NCBI GenBank assembly: GCA_020137815.1
Contig: CM035357.1
Location: 434,001 to 498,000, forward strand
From: Hormiphora californensis
Lineage: Eukaryota > Ctenophora > Tentaculata > Cydippida > Pleurobrachiidae
Direction of reading: 5' to 3'
DNA: 64,000 nt
The notes under the pieces were generated by a model, which made no database searches, had not been told where the DNA came from, and saw only the letters and a program-made list of their open reading frames with translations. Shown piece by piece: positions 10,728 to 21,593 of this stretch; the first letter of the stretch is position 1, and the number at the start of each line of letters is the position of its first letter. Made by a program: the position numbers and the translations under genes.

Positions 10728-13700
10728 ATGATGTCAATACTGGATAAACTCCAGGGGAATATCTCTAATCGGGAACTCTCCAAATTCAGGGACCAGAATT
10801 ATGATGATGTGAGTTATTATACTTCTTCTCAACTTTACATCCTCTCAACTTTATATCCACTTCAAATCAATGTATCCGCTAAATTCAAACCATGTTGAAG
10901 TATCTTCTTTTTCTTCTAACTTCTCTAGCTCTAAAGTTCTTATCAAATATCTCTGCAGATCAAGAAGGAGTGTCTAGATTCTGGGGAGTACTGGACAGAC
11001 CCCCTCTTTGGACCTGAAGACACCTCACTTTGGGAGGGCGAGGCGAAGAAAGAAGTGGAGTGGATGCGAATCAAGGTAACCATTGGTTACTAACCAACCG
11101 GCATGATGATTATCATGGTCGTTGCTAGGTTTCTAGGTGCCCAGTGGGCACTGTCCACTCTAACATATTTCCAAATCAAAAGATGCCCGTCAAATTCTGC
11201 AGTACATCTTTTCACACGGCAGCTGCACACCACATGGGTTTTTGTGTTTCTCTCAGCCCTCTCTTAAAGTCCATAGCCTCATCTAAGCCTGTCCTTTTAC
11301 TATCTATCCTAACCGAGCCTGCATCCTGAATGTAGTTAATAAAGGAGCAGTTCTTTGAACTTCTCCTAAATGGTCCGTCAGTCCACCTCCAAACCCCTTT
11401 TATAGTCTCCTCCAATCCCCCCTCTAGGATATCCATGAAGGTGCAACCCCCCAACCTCTCCAACCTTTCCTACCCACCTCTCCAACCTCTCCTACCCACC
11501 CCTCCAACCTCTCAACCTCTCAACCTCTCCAACACACCCCTCCCACCCCTCCAACCTCTCAACCCACCCCTCCAACCTCTCAACCTACCCCTCCAACCTC
11601 TCAACCCACCCCTCCATCAGCAATGAATCTATTCTCTCCAACCCACCTCTCCAACCTTTCAACCCACCTCTAGCTCTCCAACCTCTCCAACCCTCTATTC
11701 TCTCCAACCCCCTCTCCAGGATATCCATGAAGGTGCAACCCTCTACGTGAATGGAGGATGTGAGGATGATGTGAGACAGGGCGCCATGGGTAACTGTTGG
11801 TTCGTAGCCGCTGTAGCATGCTTCGGAATCCACAAGAAACTCCTCGATCATGTAATACTTTAATTAACTGCTTAATTAACTACTTTTTAAATTAAGCTGT
11901 GTGACTGTTTACAGTCCCAGAGGAGCAACCCAAACCAAACCAGCTCAAGCTCAAATTTTTCTTTCTTTTAAACTCTGTAAAATTGAAATATCTCAAGTGT
12001 TTTACTCGTAATATTATCTCTGCCAGGTGATTCCAGAACCTAAGAAGCAGGATCCACAAGAGAATGAAGATTATTGTGGAATGTTCCTGTTCAGGTTTTA
12101 CAGGTTCGGAGAGTGGGTCGAGGTAAGAACTGTGGGTGGGGACGGGTGGGGACGGGTGGGGTGGTGGGGACGGGTAGGGTGGTGGAAGTTTTTTGGTGGT
12201 GGGGGTTCAGACACTTTAAATCAGGAATCACAAACTCAGCCTATCTCTCACACACTTCAAAGAATTTTCTAGTTTTTAAAACGGGGCTAAAAGTTCACAA
12301 TTTTATCACGTGTCAACATTTCTACTTTCTAGGTTGTGATTGATGACTGGCTACCTACACGTCATGGTAAGCTAGTATTCATGCACAGTACAGAGAAGAA
12401 CGAGTTCTGGTGTGCCTTGTTGGAGAAGGCCTACGCAAAGTAAGTGATCTACTTTATTAGATCTACTACTACTTTAGAATTCTAGAACAGAAATTGTAAA
12501 GAGTTATGGGGCATGAAATCACAACGTTTTGGAGCATGTAAGGAATCATAAATTCTCAATTAATAGCTTATAAACAACGTGTAGTAAACTAAAACAGAAA
12601 AAGCAGGATAAGCGGTCAACGTTTAGCAAGAAAACAGTATAGATACATTGTATATGGACAATATACATTTACATATTATGCATGATTGCATGAATGTACT
12701 TGTATGTTATACAAATACATTCATGCATTGTTCAATGCTGGATAAAAGCAACTTCCACCAAGTCAATAGAAAGAGAGAAAAGAAACTAAAATAAGAACAA
12801 TCGAAATTGTAGCAATATTATTGTAAAAACACAGAAGAAGGCAATTAGTGATAGTAAAACTAAATAGTACTGCAATGAAAATTACAGGAGCTATTGGTAA
12901 TTATGTCTCGCAGATTGGATTTTAATTGGGATTGTTTGATTTTGAAGAACATTGTTTCCTAATTATACTCCCTAATTGTTTCCTAATTGTTTCCTAATTA
13001 GGTAATTTGAAGACTCCCCTAATTATACTTCCTAATTAGGTTGGCTGGAAGTTACGAGGCACTTGATGCTGGACGACCCGCGGATGCCCTTACTGATCTA
13101 ACTGGTGAGTCTCAGGATATATGTTGAGTCATTGGAAAGATCTCCCATTCAAAGTTTTCGGATGGTACAATAAGGATTCATTGAATTTGAATCCGATCCA
13201 AATTTCTAAATCACAACTTTAACTCATATCATATCATTAGTAATAACTGATCAATCTAAATCTCAATTTTGTTCAGGCGGAGTCAGTCAGTTTACTGACT
13301 TTACAAAAGCTAACATCCGAGAGGATGAGGTTGCTAGAGAGAAACTGTTTCAGTAAGTACATGATTTGAGATGTTGCACAACTCCTCAAACATATATAGG
13401 TTCTGTCTCACCTTTTTAGCACTCATGAAATTCGTATGAATGGTCTGCGGACATTAAGTCCACGGCCGTACAAGGTATAACCGACTAACAAACATACCTT
13501 CTGGTATGTTTCTATCAAAAGTCGTAACTCTAAAAACATCCCTGAACCCCCCCCCCCCCCCCCACTTCAGAGATCTGTTGAAGGCGTTATCCCGGGACTC
13601 CCTGGTGAACTGCAGCATGGTAGTTGATGAGCATGAGAACATGGAATCGATGAGGGAAAGTGGTCTGATCGTGGGGCATGCCTACACTCTCATCAAGTGT

Positions 13701-16631
13701 TATGAGTTGTCCCTGGGATTCCTAGGGTTGCAGGGGCGACACAGGCTGGTTAAGCTGAGGAACCCATGGGGAGGGACTGAGTGGAAGGGAGCCTGGAGTG
13801 ATGATGATCCGAGGTGGGCCGAGATATCCGAATCGAAGAAGAAGGTAACGAAACGTATTTGCCACTACTTTAGGATTTGAAGATAATCCCAGCTCCCCAA
13901 TGATGCCTGCAGCCTCACAATTGCCCCCTAATCATCTCCTAACTGCCTTTACCTCCCCCTCCTAATCAGTGAGTTAATTAATTATCCCCTAATTACCTCC
14001 TAATTATCCCCTAATTACCTCCTAATTATCCCCTAATTACCTCCTAATTTCAGGAGATCGATTTCACGAATTAGTTAATTAACTACCCTCCAATAACCCC
14101 TCCTAATTTCAGGAGATGGATTTCACTAATGAGGATGACTACCTACCTCCCCTCCTAATTAATTAGTTAATTAATTAATTACCTCCTAATTTCAGGAGAT
14201 GGATTTCACGAATGATACCCCCCCCCCCCTTATTTCAGGAGATGGATTTCACGAATGAGGATGATCCCCTCCCCCTAATTATCTCCTAATTACCAGGAGA
14301 TGGATTTCACGAATCAGTTAATTAACTACCCTCCAATAACCCCTTCTAATTTCAGGAGATGGATTTCACGATGGATCCCCTAATTACCCCCTAATTTAAT
14401 AATTACCCCCTAATTTCAGGAGATGGATTTCACGAATCAGTGAACTAATTATTCCCTAATGACCCCCTAATTTCAGGAGATGGATTTCACGAATTAGTTA
14501 ATTAATTACCCCCTAATTACCTCCTTATCAGGAGATGGATTTCACGAATGAGGATGACGGAGAGTTTTGGATGGAATATGATGAACTGATTAAGAATTTT
14601 GATAATATCACCATCTGTCGAATCATTAATTTGGACATGAATCTGATCAGAAAAAGGGTAAGAAAGATCTAAATTGTATCAGCTGGGGGGACCACATACA
14701 GCACTGTACTGAAATTCGCACCGCCGTAGGTGGTGCCTCTAACTTCAGTTCTCACTAGCACATACAACACTTTCGGTGCAAACTCCAGTACGCACTGCCG
14801 TATGTGGTGCCTCTTACTGATAAATATCGGTGGGACTATCAGTACACAATCTCACGTGAGCTTAGCTCAGAAAAGATCAGTACGGTGCTGTATGTGCTCT
14901 TCGTACTGAACTGAAAGGTCACGTGCACGCACTAGCCAATGACAGACCTGCATCTCACAATACACACACACACCCACACCACAGCAACCAATAAGAGGCG
15001 CACGCACTCTCACTACGACAGAAAGGGCCACACCTAGAACAAGGGCGAGATTATCCGACATATCGAGAAAATATGTGCTGCAATCGGGAAAGATAAGAGA
15101 GAGAGATAAGTGGAGATAAACATAACAAGAGAGAGAAAAGGAGGTAGAGAGAGTTCGGTATTAGTGAGAGGAAGATATTTCACAAAAAATTACGTGTTTT
15201 TAGCTTGTTTTGAAGGTTTTTTATTGATTGTTCAGTAAGAGGCACCACATACACTCACTGTACTGAAGTTTCCACCGACAGTATGTGGTGCGACGTTCTG
15301 GAGTTCGCACCGGTGCTGTATGTGGTCCCCCCTGGGAAGTTTTCCAGGTGATCTATTCCTATTCAACCTTTGAAAAGGAAATTGCGAATTTCATCTGACT
15401 GACGAACTTTCTTCGAAGGACAGTCAGTGACTGCATCCTTTGAAGAAGGTTCATCGTTTGGTATTTCTGTTTTTATTTCTACTAGTCAGAACACAGAATT
15501 CCATGTATTTACTTCCAAGTACATAGTACTATTACTGATATTCCCACAGTGGTACCTGAGGGAGATAAGGGGGAAATGGACACCAGGTGAAAATGCTGGG
15601 GGATGTGCAAACTTCAAGGAAACCTTCTACACCAATCCTCAAATTCAGGTTGGAATAAGACTGGGACTTAACTATAATTCCAATACCGTCTGGGATGGTT
15701 CTGTGACTATAAGTGTTTTACAAACAAAGCTTTTCCTGTCCAATTAAATATTGGTACAATTTGTATCATTTGTACTACAAAGACACATGATAACAGTTGT
15801 TATTCCCACACAGTTCAAGATCCTGGAAGAAGATGATGAAACTGTACAGATTGTTCTGGCTCAGAGGGATCTGAGGATCGATGATTTGGATAACCATGTC
15901 ATTGGCTTTAGGATATTCAAGGTACTTACTACAATTATCATCAATCAAGAATTCGCCGCACTTTTACCACGCCAATCATGAATTCGCCGCCATTTACCGC
16001 GCCAATCAAGAATTCGCCGCGTTTTTACCACGCCAATCAAGAATTCGCCGCGTTTTTACCGCGCCAATCAAGAATTCGCCGCTTTTTTACCGCGCCAATC
16101 AAGAATTCGCCGCCATTTACCGCGCCAATCAAGAATTCGCCGCGTTTTTACCGCGACAATCAAGAATTCGCCGCCATTTACCACGCCAATCAAGAATTCA
16201 CCGCGTGATCTTTCTAGGAGTTTACACCAGCTATCCACTGAGCCTTGTAATTAGAAATGTTTATTTTCCTTATAGGTTGCAGATAATAACGATGCCAAGA
16301 TTGTTAGAAAGGGAGGGAAAGCTGTTGAAAAGGCTCCCTACAGTAATGTCAGGGAGATTTACCATAGATGTCGGTTGGAGGTTGGTACCTATGTCATCAT
16401 TCCTACCACCTATGAGCCTGATGTTGAGGCAGATTACCTACTGAGGATCTTCACTGAAGATGACGCCTGTGTAGAGTGAGTAGATAATAGGGCTATCAAC
16501 ATCCAAATTAATTCAATTTATAGTTCCCATCTAGTTCAAGTTTCGATCGTCGGGCCGGAGGTGCCTACTCGTACCAAAATATGCTCGAGAAGCTGGCATT
16601 TGGCAACTGGAATTTGTTATCTGGATTCTGA
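10728..16631 (+). CDS. CAPN5: Calpain cysteine protease, CAPN5/TRA-3 type, without C2 domain
   Basis: Thirteen exons encode 525 residues: 10728-10808, 10959-11075, 11720-11851, 12027-12122, 12333-12439, 13040-13104, 13277-13352, 13571-13844, 14532-14657, 15550-15648, 15814-15921, 16276-16475, 16535-16631. Phases agree throughout. Calpains are calcium-regulated intracellular cysteine proteases. The CysPc core has the nucleophile in [14 protein letters not shown] (Cys92), the histidine in [10 protein letters not shown] (His261) and the asparagine in [10 protein letters not shown] (Asn289). The calpain-type beta-sandwich follows ([26 protein letters not shown]). GNCWF and FGEWVEVVIDD match the CAPN5/TRA-3 branch rather than classical EF-hand calpains. 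That branch normally ends in a C2 domain; here the frame stops after a 32-residue tail (exon 13, ending NLLSGF), and the next 560 bases lead to the convergent neighbour. The exon 12 donor sits where an in-frame TGA would otherwise end the protein. Introns 2 and 8 carry duplicated acceptors. Two ATGs are adjacent; the first is used. Confidence 0.92.
11420..11719 (+). repeat. Pyrimidine minisatellite and duplicated acceptor of calpain exon 3
   Basis: AGGATATCCATGAAGGTGCA occurs at 11427 and again at the true exon 3 boundary (11718). Between the copies lies an array of CCAACCTCT-type units. The first copy has a CTAG acceptor but runs straight into the array, which has no sensible continuation. 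The array therefore separates a decoy 3' splice site from the real one. Confidence 0.8.
14051..14531 (+). repeat. Array of duplicated acceptors of calpain exon 9
   Basis: CAGGAGATGGATTTCACGAA recurs at about 14051 (variant), 14110, 14193, 14236, 14294, 14353, 14417 and 14474 before the true exon at 14532. Each copy is preceded by CTAATT-rich intron sequence ending in TTTCAG, TACCAG or similar; several carry the further exon bases TGAGGATGA. Copies are separated by 40-80 bases of TAATTA-rich filler. Only the last copy continues into the full exon. Most decoys meet a stop within a few codons. Confidence 0.9.
14684..15334. mobile_element. Inverted-repeat element in calpain intron 9
   Basis: The left end GGGGGGACCACATACAGCAC is mirrored by GGTGCTGTATGTGGTCCCCCC at the right. 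Subterminal blocks such as GGTGCCTCTTACTG and its complement CAGTAAGAGGCACCAC also pair. The core includes CA and GA runs. No transposase frame; a non-autonomous DNA element sitting between exons 9 and 10. The target duplication is unclear (CTGG on both sides is possible). Confidence 0.7.
15942..16205 (+). repeat. Minisatellite in calpain intron 11
   Basis: About eight copies of a unit near 31 bp containing CAATCAAGAATTCGCCGC and TTTTTACCGCGC or CATTTACCGCGC. The unit length leaves frames open, giving repetitive spurious open frames. The array begins a short distance after the exon 11 donor but does not contain it. Confidence 0.85.
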
Positions 16632-16749
16632 GTTATGATAGCTTTTCGAAACTGTTAACTAACTATTGAACCTTTACAGGGTTCTTGAATGAGGAATGAA
16701 CGAATTCACCAAGCCATCTTCCAGACGAACTTTCCATCTACATCACCAG

Positions 16750-16827
16750 CTGTCTGGCGGCGCCGACCCCATCTGATTGAACCATGTCGAATCAAAACAG
16801 GGTCCATGAGGCTGCCAGACTGGAATC
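16750..16827. repeat. TGTCTGGCGGCGCC dispersed repeat, second copy
   Basis: GCTGTCTGGCGGCGCCGACC with CCCATCTGA, followed by GGCTGCCAGACTGG, matches the repeat at 989-1117. It lies about 120 bases after the calpain stop codon, in the short gap between the convergent calpain and SelP-like genes. Confidence 0.5.
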
Positions 16828-16983
16828 ACCTTTTTAGTTCTGAAATTAGACTTTAACAGAAATCTTGTTGTTAATGCCACCCCTTACTCTACAGAATGAC
16901 CATGTGTATGTGCTTTGGATATGAATGTATTTTTTGTATATTGTCTGGTTAATCTCGTTTTAACACTAAACTATATCCGAGTT

Positions 16984-16989
16984 TTTATT
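16984..16989 (-). terminator. Possible poly(A) signal of the SelP-N-like gene
   Basis: TTTATT on the plus strand reads AATAAA on the minus strand, about 200 bases past the stop codon at 17192. Spacing is reasonable for a 3' UTR. No transcript evidence. Confidence 0.35.
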
Positions 16990-17191
16990 TCAAATCCTTT
17001 AAAATTAGTACATGTGTCAAACGATATATCCCATGTCACACATACTTCTCAAATGGTGGTCCATGCTACACATTGTTCAACAAAAGAGTTCTTCTGCAAA
17101 TTCCAACACCACAGTCCACCGCTCTGGCAACACTAAAATATGACAAACGTTCCTACATGAACATGTTGCATTGTGTTGTAAACAGCACACT

Positions 17192-20100
17192 CTACGTGAA
17201 GTTAGCGAAGAATGGTGTCAATGTGGTGTAATCCCTATCACCTCCTGCTCCTGTAGTCATCCATGGTTGCTCAGTTGAAATGTCACAGTCAGGGTTACCC
17301 GCAACGTGGAGACGTTCCAGATCAGCAATCACTGAGTCGTCCCTCAGGTCAACTCTGCAGTGGGAAAAGGGGCGGAATATTAGTGTTTAGATCAACTCTA
17401 GGGAGGGGGAAGGAGTTATAGTTAGATGAAAAATGGGGGCGGTAGTCAGGGATGTGTGGGACGGGTTGGGGCTGGTGGAGTAAGATGCCAGGGCCATGAA
17501 AGACAAATCGAAAGAAAAAATATCCAGAAGCTTTTGATTCAAAAGTTTTGAAGTTCATACCTGTTGAATATTTTGAGCACCTTCCCATCATCATTGGTGG
17601 TGATGATATCTCCAGGGGCTGCAAGATATGCAGAGGCAACCTGGGGAAGGGAAGATGAAATGAAGGGGTGTTGAGAAGATCTTCTTCTTCTTTTTCATAA
17701 GAGAGCCTGGGCAGGGAACCCACTAGGGGCTATCGCGACAGCGATTTGGTTGGCACTATGAGTGTTCGTGATGAATTCGGGGGAAAGGTTAAACTTAAAT
17801 CGGGATCCGACTGTTATAAGTAAATACTGAGCTGTTATACCTTGTTTCCCTCGTCAAGTAGTAGCCGAACATTGCTGCTGGACCCAATGGTCTGCATGTA
17901 AAGATCCACAGTAGCGAAGCTGGTTTTGCTTCTCTGGTTGGAGTCCACAATTACCACATAGTTGGGTGCATTCCAGGTTAGAGAGAGGGTGAGAAGATCA
18001 CGTAGTGTGCCCTCTGTCGTGTACTTTGCCAAATCAGCCTAGGAATATTTTGAAGAGAATTAGCACATTCCATGAGGGTGGTAAGACAGCTAGCCAAAGT
18101 TTCAATTCCAAATTTTTTAAATGAATGTAAACACAAAATCACCCTAACTAGGCCTAGTGGATCAAATGAGGACCGCGTGGGCTGAATCCTGGAAATCAAA
18201 ACGGTTCTGGGACAGGAAGGCAATATATGAAATGTACAACACTGTACCTACCCGAATAAAGAGGACTAGGTAGTGTGAGTCTCTTACTTAGTTAAGTTAT
18301 GATAATGACGTCATGAGGGCACCTACCCGAATAAAGAGGAGGATGGTGAGGGAGGAGCCAGTTCGTAGGTTTCTAAAGGCAACTCCGTTCAGAGACCACT
18401 CATCGACACTATAACATTGGAGCTGTTCCACTTGGATCTCGTCACACACCTACAAATTGTGTTGTTCATTCAGTATCAGGTGGGTAAAATCGGTGAAAAT
18501 TGGGTAGAATTGGGTGAAATTAGGTGAAAACGGGGTAAAAAAGGAACATGGGTGAGTTATACTGAACAGTCATCATCCTACTTTATGGTGGATCAGGAGC
18601 CCTGCTAATTTTACTAACCGTTTGCCCCAAGTTCTCCAACACAAAGTCATGATGAATAACGTCCCTCCAATGGAGAGAGGTAGCTGCTGAGTTCTTTCTT
18701 GTTCGACCCAACACACCGTCCCTCATAAACCTAGGGAGAAGGATTTTAAAGAATTGGTTATAACTTACATATACTCCGGACACTTCTCTCAGGACACGAT
18801 TCGAGTTCGATTGAGCAAGTGAAATAAGCGAAGAAGAAAACAGTGGAAATAATCCCTGCACAGTGCACCAATACCTGCCCACTACCTCCCCAACCAACCT
18901 GATGACACGGCCCCATCTGTCCACTAGGTACATATCGTTCTTTTTGGAGCGAGCTGCCACCGACTCGTTTCCGTATTTGCCTGAATACAGTAGTTGGTGA
19001 CGCAATTGAGCTTTCTTGTTTCGCCTCCCGTTTAGATTCTCACAAGATCAGACGGGAATTAGACGGGAATTAGACGGGAATTAGACGGGAATTAGACGGG
19101 AATTAGACGGGAATTAGACGGGAGTTAGACGGGAATTAGACGGGAGTTAGACGGGAATTAGACGGGAATTAGACGGGAATTAGACGGGAATTAGACGGGA
19201 ATTAGACGGGAGTTAGACGGGAATTAGACGGGAATTAGACGGGAATTAGACGGGAATTAGACGGGAATTAGACACTAGACGGGAATTAATCGGGAATTAG
19301 AAAACACCAAGTCACTAACCTCCATACTCATCAATAAAGCTGCCCAATGTGTCCCAAATTCCACTCTCCCTGGTGTCCTGTATGGGTGTCACGTGATCTT
19401 TAACGTTGTAATACTTGTTGATCCTGTTTTTCATCATTCGGAACTTGGCCTTGGACTTTGGGATATCCCTGGATATGGAGTGGTTGGAAGTGGACTCTAG
19501 TGCTACACTCTAAGTCTACAGTGGACTATATATCTAAATTTAGATTTAGATAAAGAGTCCAAAAAGTCTATAAACTCTAGGAGGACTCTATGTCTAAAAA
19601 GTCTACACAGGGCGGACTCTTTATCTAAAAAGTCTACAAAGGGCAGACTCTATATCTACATAAATCTAAATTAGACATAGAGTCCGCCATTCTCTAGTAC
19701 TAGCATTCTGTGGATGGGCGAAAGGGAAATGACAGCAGAAACAATTCCGTCAATTCCAATTTTCAATCAAAACTTCTCTCACCGATTGATAACAACCACA
19801 TCAACATCTGCAAACATGTTCGATCTTCTGCTGTCCATTTGGAAGTTCTTCCAACGACGGGCGAGCATTCCTGCAATACCCGCCACCGACTGGCATGTTC
19901 CTGTTAAAAGTTGTGATGAAGGAGCAGGAGTTTTTATGAAGGAGCAAAAAAAATTAAACAAACTACAGCGTTTGTAAATCTACAGTATAACTACCACAAA
20001 TACAAGAAAGAATCTACTACCTAGCGCCCTATGTAACATTACCACAGTGTGCCTCAGCCAGGTAAAGAATGTTTGGTCGTTCGTTTGTTTCAGTTTCATA

Positions 20101-20508
20101 GTCCCAGACCTCGACACCGTTACTGTTGAGCTGCTTCAGTTCGGGAACACGGCCACACAGATTGGGATGGTACCGGAAAAAATACGGCCTGGGAGGAAGT
20201 TCAATCAGTAGTCAGTTTTTAAGGGGGACTGGGGAAGTGGGGGAAGCTTTTGTAAGTGAATTTATTCCCTCGACAGCTTGTTGAGTAAACAACTTCAGTG
20301 CAGCTCTTGTTCTAATGTCAATATCTCATAATACTAATAGTATGATCTCGAATATTATCTCATGAGATCTCAGCTGTTAAAATAGTTTCTACCTGTGATG
20401 TTCACCATATAAAGGTGGGGTGGGTGTGATGTATTCAGTGGTGGCGGTGGCATCTTGCTGCGCCCAGCAAATGGAGCAGCAGACTGCAAACAACAACGCA
20501 AACAACAT
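17192..20508 (-). CDS. Secreted SelP-N-like thioredoxin-fold protein with CxxC
   Basis: Ten exons on the minus strand, in order 20393-20508, 20043-20188, 19783-19900, 19320-19468, 18875-18980, 18619-18730, 18327-18449, 17841-18038, 17561-17640, 17192-17354, give 436 residues with all phases consistent. The start opens a clear signal peptide (MLFALLFAVCC, small residues, then AQQ). Next comes a thioredoxin-like domain resembling the selenoprotein P N-terminus: ILYLAEAHCGTCQSVAGIAG with the redox pair Cys87-Cys90, a strand VDVVVINR, a VTPIQD segment, a DTLGSF segment, and DRWGR, which corresponds to the family's YDRCGR. The pair is Cys-x-x-Cys, where vertebrate SelP has selenocysteine first; here the codon is TGT, not TGA. 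A second, more diverged thioredoxin-like half follows (LTILLFIR ... YVVIVDSN ... GDIITTNDDGKVLKIF). Probably an extracellular or secretory-pathway oxidoreductase; substrate unknown. The exon 7 donor is duplicated downstream. Confidence 0.85.
18243..18326 (-). repeat. Duplicated donor of SelP-N-like exon 7
   Basis: On the minus strand the exon end TCCTCTTTATTCGG with its donor GTAGGT occurs at the true boundary (18327) and again about 70 bases downstream in the intron (near 18249-18264). The copy keeps the donor but not the upstream exon. Confidence 0.75.
19051..19300. repeat. 13-bp minisatellite in SelP-N-like intron 4
   Basis: About nineteen copies of GACGGGAATTAGA-type 13-bp units, with a few GAGTTAG variants. 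It lies in the intron between exons 4 and 5 and contains no splice-site copy that I can see. Confidence 0.9.
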
Positions 20509-20547
20509 GGCTATAGTAGAGTGTGTGTCGTGTTTCTCTAACTCTCT

Positions 20548-20658
<111 letters not shown>

Positions 20659-20801
20659 TCTCTTTTCTCCCTGTTGTCTATCTCCACTCTCTCTAGCTGC
20701 TATCACTGTGGCCTTTTCCTATTGGCTACGGGCGATGCTGTAATGAGATTTTAGACTGAGTATAACATAAACTATGTTCTATCCCCGGGGCGGGGAGGGA
20801 G

Positions 20802-20911
<110 letters not shown>

Positions 20912-21330
20912 GAAGGAGAAAGATGAAAGGATAATTGGAATATTCATCCTGCATCCATCATCACTCGAATAATCCCAATTTGTATCCGTTATTTGGGGCC
21001 ACGTCAGCATTCCGGACGTGCCCCCTCTCAGACGGAAAGGGGTGAGACTATCATTGAGAAATTAGGAGTGGGCGGGGAGTGGGAGGAGATCATGTTAGGA
21101 GCAAGAGGACCCAAAATCATCTCTCCATCTCGAGCTGAGAGGTCCTTACTAAGAAGACTGAGGGAATCATGATAACTGGACCGGCTGCTCGGGTATGGGG
21201 GGGGGGGGCCGGTATCGGTAGATCAGCGCTGATTTACTGTTATACACCCTGGTTTACCATAATTACCAGGCAGACTCCTTTCCCTGGAGCATCCCAGTCA
21301 ATCAGGGTTCGGCTGCAGTAATCAGCCTTG

Positions 21331-21385
21331 TCTGGCGCCGCAGACCCCATTTGAGAATCAGCCTGAGTTTTGCCGCCTTTTTTCT
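21331..21385. repeat. TGTCTGGCGCCGC dispersed repeat, third copy
   Basis: TTGTCTGGCGCCGCAGACCC with CATTTGAGAATCA matches the copy at 989-1117. It directly follows a degenerate CGATTTACC-type inverted repeat (21230-21327), so two dispersed families sit side by side here. Confidence 0.5.
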
Positions 21386-21593
21386 GCCAACAAATTAAAC
21401 GATTTCAGATTTTTTTTGTTTGCAAATGACATTTTCACTAAATTTTACATTTCAAAAGGCACGTTAATATTCAACACTCTGACATGTTCCAATGGCAATT
21501 CACACACTGACATGTTCCCATGGCAACTCATACACTGAGATGTTCCCATGGCAACTCACAAACTGAGGGGAGAGAGAGGGCAACCCTAGATAA

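Noticed and set aside
15881-16444. 187-codon plus-strand open frame with repeated KNSP/FTAP units
   Set aside because: It is the intron 11 minisatellite read through in frame; the flanking calpain exons use a different frame with good splice sites.
17192-20508. Possible in-frame TGA selenocysteine codon or SECIS element in the SelP-like gene
   Set aside because: The first residue of the CxxC is TGT, no internal TGA is needed, and I could not identify a SECIS core with confidence.
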